From a bacterium Ga0077546 (GTDB lineage Bacteria; Cyanobacteriota; Vampirovibrionia; Obscuribacterales; Obscuribacteraceae): DNA of 15,734 nucleotides. The DNA is taken from positions 1 to 15,734 of the forward strand of contig LNEX01000536.1 in NCBI GenBank assembly GCA_001464165.1. Direction: 5' to 3'. The notes under the pieces are model-generated. The model was given only the letters and a program-made list of their open reading frames with translations, searched no databases and was not told where the DNA came from. Below, one piece after another: positions 1-6,005 of the stretch (positions are counted from its first letter, which is position 1; every line of letters begins with the position of its first letter). The position numbers and the translations under genes were made by a program.

Positions 1-2
1 TC

Positions 3-116
3 CGCCCTCCAGCCAAGCTTAAAGACACCGGACCGATTAATAGTCAGTTTCTTAGTCGCGGTATCAGTGGACTGGCTGATGATATGTCTGAAATGCTCGA
101 TGTACGAGCAAAGTAG
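3..116 (+). CDS. 3' end of an unidentified gene (partial)
   Basis: An open frame enters from the left edge and ends at TAG (114-116), giving 37 visible residues that finish in DDMSEMLDVRAK. Codon use looks ordinary and no stop interrupts it, so it is plausibly the C-terminus of a plus-strand gene that begins outside the window. Too little is visible to assign a family. It could also be a chance open stretch, since 37 codons is short. Confidence 0.4.
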   Translation, partial: RPPAKLKDTGPINSQFLSRGISGLADDMSEMLDVRAK

Positions 117-159
117 CTTCGTGATTCAGAAAATATAGCTTGATGAAAACTACTCGCAG

Positions 160-867
160 ATGGGTATATCTACAAATGGAGTCATTGGGAAACCGGGGGT
201 AGCTATGGAAAAGGCTGATAGAAGGGATCGCGTAGCTCTAGACAAAGCCTACGAGTTTTATCGAGAAACTCTTACAGAAGGTACAAATGACCTTCACCAA
301 GTTGCCAATTCGTTAAAGACTGTTTGTCATGCCTTAGCTGCTGCTGAATCAGGCGAGCTAGACTTGACTCTACGGCTTTGGCGGAAAATTCGCCATGCCT
401 TGTTTGATAGATTGCTAACGTCTTTTGCCGCTCACATTGTCGCTACGGGCGCTGATGGTCAAGTCCTTAGTCATCGGGAGCCTCTGCCTGATGATTGCAC
501 GCTTGAGCTACATCCGGAAGGTCTTCGTCGTGACGATGATGTCTTTTCTATAGCCATTGAAGAGTTGCACCCCCTCACTCGTTCGCGGCTCGATAAAGTT
601 TGGGTAGAGCGCGGACCTGGCACACGCAGAGAGGACTTTGCGAGTTCATCTGAATGTGACGGTGGGGTGTGCACAATGAAGCCTTACACCTTCATTGTCG
701 GAGAAGAGGTTTTGAGCAGCGAAGCCAACAGTGGTCGGCAGAAAGCTTACAGCAGTTACTGGCGCCTCTATTGGCAGTCATATTGTTCTCCCAACTCAAG
801 AGAGAAGCAGTACTTATCGAGACAGATGGCTTCGCTAGAGGCAGTTTGGGGCAATCTGCACTATTAA
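160..867 (+). CDS. Hypothetical protein, 235 aa
   Basis: I do not recognise this protein. It is soluble, with no signal peptide or membrane segment. The first half is helical and charged (residues 20-90 rich in Ala, Leu, Glu and Arg); the second half is more polar, with several Cys (about 165-171) and aromatic residues near the C-terminus. Two starts are possible: ATG at 160, with no visible ribosome site, and ATG at 205 (MEKADRRD), preceded at 195-199 by a GGGGG run that could act as a Shine-Dalgarno. I slightly favour 205, which would give 220 aa. The gene is followed 88 bp downstream by a strong hairpin terminator, so it appears to end its transcript. The sequence gives no function. Confidence 0.6.
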   Translation: MGISTNGVIGKPGVAMEKADRRDRVALDKAYEFYRETLTEGTNDLHQVANSLKTVCHALAAAESGELDLTLRLWRKIRHALFDRLLTSFAAHIVATGADGQVLSHREPLPDDCTLELHPEGLRRDDDVFSIAIEELHPLTRSRLDKVWVERGPGTRREDFASSSECDGGVCTMKPYTFIVGEEVLSSEANSGRQKAYSSYWRLYWQSYCSPNSREKQYLSRQMASLEAVWGNLHY

Positions 868-954
868 ATGTAGTTTCGTGGTGCCTTGTGGTCGCCTTCG
901 TCTCCTTCTTTTTTCCGTTGTCTATCTGCACTTCTTCAAAATCAATTTATGGTC

Positions 955-990
955 AAAGCTCTGTGCAATTGCACAGAGCTTTTTCTCTTT
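955..990 (+). terminator. Rho-independent terminator after the 235-aa gene
   Basis: Positions 955-968 and 969-982 form a perfect 14-bp inverted repeat with no spacer (in practice a stem closed by an AATT loop). It is followed by a T-rich tract, TTTTCTCTTTT. The A-run on the left arm means it could also work weakly on the other strand, but no minus-strand gene ends here. Confidence 0.85.
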
Positions 991-1086
991 TGTTCTTCTA
1001 GACTTTCTGTTCGACAGAATTCGGCTCTGCCGCTGCTCGGACCTAACATGCATGAGTCTAATAGAGCTTGTCTGAGGAGAGTGCTA

Positions 1087-1584
1087 ATGATTGCGATTGC
1101 CCAAGCCATTTGGTCCAATTATTTTCAAGTAGGAGAAGCCGCGTTGGTTGTAGGAGACTCCGCAACTGCCGAAACAATGTTTCGAGAGGCCCTAATGTGT
1201 GCTTCGACTCAAGCCCTAGAGCCCGTTCAGGAGGCTGATAGCGCACTTGGCTTGGCTCTATCTCTGCTACGGCAGCGCGCAAACGCAGCCGAGGCCCAGC
1301 AGCTTTTGCGCAAGGCCATAAGGATATACACCACAGTTAATGACCTAGACTGCGAGGTCTATGTTATTAGTGTCACTAGCTTGGCCGATAGCTATTGCTG
1401 CGAAAGTTTTCCTGAACGTGCCTTACCTCTCTTGAAACAAGCCGTCAAAGTAGTTGCGATAAGAGCCGGGTTGGCTGCACCGCATTTAGTGCCGCTGTTT
1501 AAGCGCATGGCTTTGATATACAGCGAGAAGAACTATCGAGGAAAGGCCGAAGCCTACTTCCTTCGTGCAGTTCAAAATTCATAG
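1087..1584 (+). CDS. Small TPR repeat protein, 165 aa
   Basis: The protein is built almost entirely of helix pairs with TPR spacing, about four units at residues 12-40, 50-82, 88-120 and 134-163. Typical positions are filled, for example AETMFREAL, AAEAQQLLRKAIRIY, ERALPLLKQAVKV and GKAEAYFLRAV. TPR arrays bind other proteins; the partner is unknown. No signal peptide or catalytic domain is present. The start is set by the Shine-Dalgarno AGGAGA at 1075-1080, six bases before ATG 1087. The same frame is open further upstream (ATG at 1048 and 886), but the 886 start would lie before the terminator at 955-990 and is unlikely. It resembles the C-terminal TPR parts of larger regulators, so a free-standing adaptor role is inferred. 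Confidence 0.75.
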   Translation: MIAIAQAIWSNYFQVGEAALVVGDSATAETMFREALMCASTQALEPVQEADSALGLALSLLRQRANAAEAQQLLRKAIRIYTTVNDLDCEVYVISVTSLADSYCCESFPERALPLLKQAVKVVAIRAGLAAPHLVPLFKRMALIYSEKNYRGKAEAYFLRAVQNS

Positions 1585-1775
1585 TGGCTCTCTCGGTTTG
1601 GCTACTGCTGGCCCTGAAGCAGCATGAGGGAAGGTGTCATAAAAACCAGTATGAAAGAATACTAAAAAATGTAGTAGAAATTTTGAAAGAGAAAAGTCTA
1701 GGAAATGAAAAGAAGATTTATTGCCACGAAGGCAATGGCTTTGCGGCAATTGTAGCGAGAAGTGAAATGCAGTGA
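1584..1775 (+). CDS. Possible small hypothetical protein, 63 aa
   Basis: A GTG-initiated frame overlaps the TPR gene's stop by one base (TAGTG), an arrangement that allows translational coupling. The product begins with a short hydrophobic stretch (ALSVWLLLAL) followed by a basic, lysine-rich body. I see no Shine-Dalgarno of its own, no family motif, and its end runs into the fumC terminator. It may be real but could equally be non-coding 3' sequence. Confidence 0.25.
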   Translation: MALSVWLLLALKQHEGRCHKNQYERILKNVVEILKEKSLGNEKKIYCHEGNGFAAIVARSEMQ

Positions 1776-1816
1776 AAAATAGAGAGGGAAGCAGCCCACG
1801 CCACTTCCCTCTCTAT
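1771..1816 (-). terminator. Terminator of fumC, between convergent genes
   Basis: Arms at 1779-1791 and 1804-1816 form a perfect 13-bp stem (ATAGAGAGGGAAG paired with its complement) with a 12-nt loop. On the minus strand the stem is followed at once by TTTTC, as expected downstream of fumC, whose stop lies 7 bp away. On the plus strand there is no good T-tract, so it is mainly a minus-strand terminator, though the stem may also slow plus-strand transcripts. Confidence 0.8.
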
Positions 1817-1822
1817 CTATTG

Positions 1823-3247
1823 TTACTCAGACCCCTTGGCCCCTGGCTTGGTCATGGCAAATGGATCAAGTAACTTGCTCAACTCTTCCAGCGAAAGACT
1901 TGTCTTGCGCTGGGCCACAAGCAGAATGGTTTCACCGGTCTTCGCGGCCTCTTTGGCAATCTCAGCGGCCAGGTCGTAGCCGACCACTGGCGCTAGAGCC
2001 GTGCATAGAGCAAGACCACGTTCGACCAAGGCGGGGCCAGTTGTCGTCGCTTTCAGACCTTTTAAGCAATTGCTGCTGAAATTGGCACTGGCCGCTGCAA
2101 GCAGAGTGATCGACTCAAGCAAGCAATGTGCTGCCACTGGCAGAGCAACATTGAGCTCGAAAGAACTGGCCTGACTGGCAAGCGTTACGGTGGCGTCGTT
2201 GCCAATTACTTTGAAGCAGACCTGCATGGTCGACTCGCAAATAACGGGGTTAACTTTGCCGGGCATGATTGAGCTACCAGGCTGTACCGCTGGCAGAACC
2301 AGTTCGGCTAGGCCGGCTCTCGGACCACTGCCCATCCAGCGAACATCGTTGGCAATCTTGTAGATGCTAGTGGCAATTGTTTTGAGAACGCCACTGCAGT
2401 CGACAATTTCGTCAATGCTGCTTTGTGCTTGAAAGTGGTTGCTGGTCTCCTTTAGCTTGACTCCAGCCAAGAGAGAAAGCTCAGTCAAAGTTGCTTTGGC
2501 AAACCCAGCTTTGGTGTTGATACCGGTACCAACAGCGGTGCCACCAAGAGCGACTTGTGACAGCCTGTTTTGGGCGTAACGCAGCCGCTTAATGGCATTG
2601 TCGACTTGGCCTTTGTAGCCGAGAAATTCTTGCCCGAGGGTAATCGGAGTGGCGTCTTGTAAGTGCGTACGTCCAGTTTTGATCACTTTGTCGAACTGCT
2701 TTGCCTTGCGACCCAAACAGCGCGACAGTTCCCTCAAAGCCGGAAGCAGGTGCTCCTTGATGTCGAGTAAGGCGGCCAGATGTATGGCTGTGGGAATGAC
2801 GTCGTTGGAGGATTGACCCATGTTGACATGGTCGTTAGGGTGGACCGCGCGAACTTGGACTTTGTCAGCAAGCTGCTGTCCGGCTCGCCGGGCAATGACC
2901 TCGTTGGCGTTCATATTGGTCGAGGTGCCAGAACCAGTTTGAAAGATGTCGACGACAAAGTGTTGATCGAATGCACCGTCAGCTACTTCTTGAGCAGCGG
3001 TGACAATGGCAGCGGCAATGGCTTTAGGTAAATCTCCGTTGGCAGCGTTGGTCTTGGCTGCTGCTAGTTTGATCAGTGCTAAGGCCTTAATCATAGAGCG
3101 ACTAAAGCGCAAGTTGCTGATTGGAAAATTGATAACGGCTCGCTGAGTGCTGGCACCCCAATAGGCATTGGAAGGTACCGACATTTCTCCCATCGAGTCT
3201 CGTTCAACGCGCAGGGTTTGCTGCGGAGAGCTCGTGTTATTAGACAT
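1823..3247 (-). CDS. fumC: Class II fumarate hydratase
   Basis: Fumarase C interconverts fumarate and L-malate in the TCA cycle; the class II enzyme is an iron-free cytosolic homotetramer. The 474-aa length is normal. Conserved blocks are in order: TGSGTSTNMNANEV (104-117), HPNDHVNMGQSSND (136-149), GRTHLQDATP (192-201, with the active-site His195), GGTAVGTGIN (235-244) and the superfamily signature GSSIMPGKVN (324-333). HPNDHVNMGQSSND matches fumarases rather than aspartases (usually DVNKCQSTND) or argininosuccinate lyases. The start is ATG 3247, with AAGGG six bases upstream (3254-3258). It is a single-gene unit with its own terminator and is divergent from the PH-domain membrane gene. Aspartase is the only serious alternative. 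Confidence 0.95.
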   Translation of the reverse strand: MSNNTSSPQQTLRVERDSMGEMSVPSNAYWGASTQRAVINFPISNLRFSRSMIKALALIKLAAAKTNAANGDLPKAIAAAIVTAAQEVADGAFDQHFVVDIFQTGSGTSTNMNANEVIARRAGQQLADKVQVRAVHPNDHVNMGQSSNDVIPTAIHLAALLDIKEHLLPALRELSRCLGRKAKQFDKVIKTGRTHLQDATPITLGQEFLGYKGQVDNAIKRLRYAQNRLSQVALGGTAVGTGINTKAGFAKATLTELSLLAGVKLKETSNHFQAQSSIDEIVDCSGVLKTIATSIYKIANDVRWMGSGPRAGLAELVLPAVQPGSSIMPGKVNPVICESTMQVCFKVIGNDATVTLASQASSFELNVALPVAAHCLLESITLLAAASANFSSNCLKGLKATTTGPALVERGLALCTALAPVVGYDLAAEIAKEAAKTGETILLVAQRKTSLSLEELSKLLDPFAMTKPGAKGSE

Positions 3248-3393
3248 ATATGACCCTTAGATAGGTTTTGAGGTTGATTCGCGTAAGTGTAAGTAGAAGA
3301 AAAAAAGGACTTATAGACCCTAGTGTCATTGACCTAGCCGGTTCAACTGCAGAAGCCAGTTTTGAGGTTATTAAAAGTAAAGCTATGGACTCT

Positions 3394-3414
3394 ACAATTT
3401 TGAGACAAAATTGT
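3394..3414. promoter_or_regulatory. Operator-like perfect inverted repeat in the divergent region
   Basis: ACAATTTTG (3394-3402) and CAAAATTGT (3406-3414) are perfect complements around a 3-bp centre (AGA). The repeat lies 55 bp before the plus-strand start at 3469 and overlaps a possible -35 element (TTGAGA, 3400-3405; a weak TAAATA follows 18 bp later). No T-tract follows, so it reads as a binding site for a dimeric regulator rather than a terminator. No regulator gene is adjacent. Confidence 0.45.
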
Positions 3415-3468
3415 GCTGGCAAATAAATAAGCTCGCTAAGTGCGCTAACTTCTGGCAAAATCACAGTT

Positions 3469-4470
3469 ATGAGTGAACCGGATGATTCCAAGAGTAAAAT
3501 AAAGAACCTGTTGTCAGGTGCATTCAGCAATTTTCTACATGGCCGTAGTTATGCCGCCGTTGCTGGCGAGAAGCAGGCAGCCCAGTCGGTTGAAGAGAAA
3601 TATCCTCTTTATTTTCGCCTAAAGACCATGGTTGCTGTGCGTGTCCTGGCTGAATGCACAGTGCTGATTCTCTTGCTTTTACTGCCTATCGTTTTGGTGG
3701 TTTTTGGTAAGTTTGCTGCTATTTCAATCACTGCCAAGATAGTTCTATCAACATTGGCTCTGTTAGCTGCTTGCGTACTGCCGGTGTATGGCCTGATTAC
3801 CTATAAGGTGAGAGTAGAGAAAGACGCGGTAATCACCTACTCTGTCTTTAAGCGGCGAGTCTGTCGCTTGGCCCTTCTGAAAAGCCTGACTAGGCGATCT
3901 AACTGGAATGTGGTGCGTTATACCGCTGAATATGAGGGCGGCGAAATTTCGTTTCCAATTTGGCTAGATCGCTGCGAAAGGCTAGTGGCGATTATTCGTG
4001 AGCATTTACCGAAAGGGGCCAGCAGTCTTAATCCGTTTCGTCGATTCAAGCAAGATCCAATTTCGCTTATTTTTCAAGTTGGCCAAGCTGTCTTAAGTCT
4101 CATTTTCATTGGCGTTGTGTGGTGCTTTACCTTGGCTCTGCAACAGTCTGGTCGGCACACTGCTGCCGACATCGGTCTTTTAATTGTGTTTGCCCTTGTT
4201 ATTTCGGCCGTTCTTTTCTGGCGCTCTTATGTCATTGCTCTGATGCCTTGTAGTTTAGAGATCAAGCCAGAGCACTTTGTTGTTCGTACTTGGTTCTTTG
4301 AGAAGAGATTTTTATGGACTGATCTTAAGGCTGTGAGCGAACCTTACCCTCTGCTGCCCGAAGGAATGATAATTAGAACTACTGCTGGAAGCTATCTTGT
4401 CGGTAATGGAATGGATTCAGCAGATGAGCTAGAAGCGACTTTGAAGTCTCGTATTGGCGGTGAATCTTAA
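3469..4470 (+). CDS. Membrane protein with two TM-pair/PH-like units
   Basis: The 333-aa protein has an acidic and basic cytosolic N-terminus, then two similar halves. Each half is a pair of hydrophobic helices (about 57-79 and 88-112; 199-223 and 233-257) followed by a beta-rich segment of about 70 residues (113-180; 258-330). The beta segments resemble bacterial PH (bPH2/YdbS-YdbT type) domains: YKVRVEKDAVITYSVFKRR and LEIKPEHFVVRTWFFEKRF have the strand/turn/strand pattern, with basic and aromatic residues next to the membrane. Proteins of this class sit in the inner membrane and their biochemical role is poorly known. The start ATG 3469 has no clear Shine-Dalgarno. The PH-like call rests on pattern only; a plain duplicated unknown membrane protein is the alternative. 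Confidence 0.7.
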   Translation: MSEPDDSKSKIKNLLSGAFSNFLHGRSYAAVAGEKQAAQSVEEKYPLYFRLKTMVAVRVLAECTVLILLLLLPIVLVVFGKFAAISITAKIVLSTLALLAACVLPVYGLITYKVRVEKDAVITYSVFKRRVCRLALLKSLTRRSNWNVVRYTAEYEGGEISFPIWLDRCERLVAIIREHLPKGASSLNPFRRFKQDPISLIFQVGQAVLSLIFIGVVWCFTLALQQSGRHTAADIGLLIVFALVISAVLFWRSYVIALMPCSLEIKPEHFVVRTWFFEKRFLWTDLKAVSEPYPLLPEGMIIRTTAGSYLVGNGMDSADELEATLKSRIGGES

Positions 4471-4499
4471 GTGAAAGCACCTGTCCAGAAAGCCACTAA

Positions 4500-4997
4500 C
4501 TAAAAGCTGCCATTCTCATCAAAATAGCGATTAATCATTTGGCGGTGCAGTTCAAAGCAAATATTCTTTGGCAATTGATTGAATTGGAAAGCACCTACAT
4601 CACTGGCGTCATCTCCAGCAATTAAGTTGCCACCGATGGCTTTAGCTAGGTAGAACAGGATTACGACATTGATACCGCGGCCGGGGGCAGAGGCGCCCAC
4701 GAGCTTTTGTACTTCTACGTGTAGGCCAGTTTCTTCTAGCACTTCACGAGCGGCAGACTCGGCAGGATGTTCTGTCGCCTCAATAAATCCGCCAGGAAGA
4801 CACCAGTCGTCGACAAATGGTTCAAATTTTCGTTTAACTAGTACCAGCCCAGCTTCTGTTGTTACCAAGGTGGCAGTGACCGGTTTGGGATTGTCCCAGT
4901 GGACAAAATCGCACGACGGTTCAAGGCAAGCCAGTCTGTCTTTGCCGCCAATGTCAATAAGTTTAAGAGATTTTGCGCACTGCGGACAGCTTTTCAA
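4500..4997 (-). CDS. NUDIX hydrolase with N-terminal zinc ribbon
   Basis: NUDIX enzymes cleave nucleoside diphosphates linked to another moiety, using Mg2+ bound by the Nudix box. The box is complete at residues 70-92 and fits Gx5Ex7REUxEExGU exactly: Gly70, Glu76, Arg84-Glu85, Glu88-Glu89, Gly91. Residues 4-29 carry CPQC and a second Cys pair (24 and 29), a zinc ribbon of the type found before many ADP-ribose or NAD-related NUDIX domains. The length, 165 aa, is typical. The start is TTG at 4997-4995: an in-frame stop lies two codons upstream, and a later start would lose the zinc ribbon. The substrate cannot be told from sequence; ADP-sugars, NADH or oxidised nucleotides are all possible. 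It is convergent with the PH-like gene, 29 bp apart. Confidence 0.9.
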   Translation of the reverse strand: MKSCPQCAKSLKLIDIGGKDRLACLEPSCDFVHWDNPKPVTATLVTTEAGLVLVKRKFEPFVDDWCLPGGFIEATEHPAESAAREVLEETGLHVEVQKLVGASAPGRGINVVILFYLAKAIGGNLIAGDDASDVGAFQFNQLPKNICFELHRQMINRYFDENGSF

Positions 4998-5042
4998 GTG
5001 TTAACCGCTTAGATTCAGTAAAAGGCAGTAGTAGCCTAGGTC

Positions 5043-5071
5043 TTGACACTTTCTGATTTTATCAGTTTATT
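5043..5071 (+). promoter_or_regulatory. Candidate sigma70-type promoter with inverted repeat in the spacer
   Basis: A perfect -35 hexamer TTGACA (5043-5048) is followed after exactly 17 bp by TTTATT (5066-5071), a 4/6 match to TATAAT. The spacer contains the inverted repeat CTGAT-TTT-ATCAG (5053-5065), well placed for a repressor or spacer-binding activator. It would drive the 74-aa gene at 5273 with a leader of about 195 nt. Confidence 0.45.
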
Positions 5072-5272
5072 GTCGTTTTTTCTTCATTTGCAGCTAATTG
5101 CGGTAGCGCCAAAAGATATTTGTTGCATAAAAGTCTGATAAAAAGTGAATATTCTATGCGATACGTATTGGCTCTTGGTAAGATGCCAGAAGTTATCAAT
5201 CAGGGCCATGGCGTTCATGGTAATGATGTTAACCAAATCCTCGTTTTCGAGGCTAGTAGGAAGGAATCTAAG

Positions 5273-5497
5273 ATGAACTCGGAATCCCTTGGACAGTATT
5301 ATTTCGGACAACCTAAGACCGAAAGGGCAAACGACATTGTTGCCTCAAACAACCATCAGGTCCAATCGAACTCCCGTTGCGCAAAAGGCGTGTGTGAGGT
5401 GGCATGGAAGCCGTCTCAAGCCAGCATTACATCTCGAACCAGCATTGCATCACAGGCTGAGCAGCCAAAGATAAACGCAGGATCACATTCAGACTAG
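5273..5497 (+). CDS. Small hypothetical protein, 74 aa
   Basis: I do not recognise it. The start is chosen by a strong Shine-Dalgarno AGGAAGGA (5258-5265), seven bases before ATG 5273. The frame is open further upstream to 5120, but those starts (TTG 5120, ATG 5156) have no ribosome site. The product is polar, Ser/Gln/Asn-rich and probably disordered, with two Cys (SRCAKGVCEV) and a short Ser/Ile repeat encoded by a 13-nt near-repeat (CCAGCATTACATC / CCAGCATTGCATC). A hairpin CCTCG-TTTT-CGAGG (5238-5251) sits just before the ribosome site and could affect translation. The strong ribosome site and promoter-like site make expression plausible despite the featureless protein. Confidence 0.45.
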   Translation: MNSESLGQYYFGQPKTERANDIVASNNHQVQSNSRCAKGVCEVAWKPSQASITSRTSIASQAEQPKINAGSHSD

Positions 5498-6005
5498 TAC
5501 TATCCTCAACTTTTAGTGCAATCTCTCAGCCTATTGCTGAGCTGATTCTCACAATTTAAGTGGCCGTGCTGGCTATGCCCTTCTGCTGCTTAACCTAGCC
5601 GCGCTAGGTTGGACTGGCACCGTGCCTGCACACCACTAGTGCCGACAACAGTGCTCGGTCGATATGCGCGCGCAGGTCGTGTGTATATATTACTTAATGC
5701 TAGCGAGAGCTCATGATCTTAGATATGGCTCACTTCTAGCTATTCACTAGCTTTACCCCTGTAGTTTTATCTAGTCTCTTGGGAACTACCCATCAACCAT
5801 TTTCCCGAGAAACTTTAAACCGCCACCAACGACTTAACGCCACATACTCGCTATACAGCCTCCGTAACTACTGCATCAAGCATGTGGGTAGTCACAGCTT
5901 TGTTGCGGACGGCGAGTGCGTTTTGTTTGTGTGTCAGGAGCGAAGCTTCTCTCTACCGCTGCGGGGACAGAACAAATCTGTTTTCGCAGAACCTTTGGAG
6001 AAACT
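5498..6005 (+). other. Hairpin-rich 508-bp leader with no convincing gene
   Basis: No credible coding frame is present. Several short inverted repeats cluster here: CTCAGC/GCTGAG (5525-5541, 5-nt loop); AACCTAGC/GCTAGGTT (5592-5610, perfect 8 bp, 3-nt loop); GGCAC/GTGCC around 5616-5626; and TCTTGGGAA with TTCCCGAGA (5777-5785 and 5802-5810, 9 pairs with one G-U). None is followed by a T-tract, so they are not ordinary terminators. The region directly precedes a gene with signs of very high expression, so a structured 5' leader or a small RNA is possible. I find no match to a riboswitch, tRNA or tmRNA pattern that I know. Confidence 0.35.

Noticed and set aside
669..1001. 110-aa plus-strand frame with a hydrophobic C-terminus
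   Set aside because: It overlaps the 235-aa gene in another frame and reads through the hairpin terminator at 955-990. A frameshift in the 235-aa gene was considered but nothing supports it.
886..1086. N-terminal extension of the small TPR protein
   Set aside because: It would cross the terminator, and a good Shine-Dalgarno marks the start at 1087.
3240..3530. 96-aa minus-strand frame upstream of fumC
   Set aside because: It covers the divergent promoter region, overlaps the start of the PH-like gene and has no ribosome site or family pattern.
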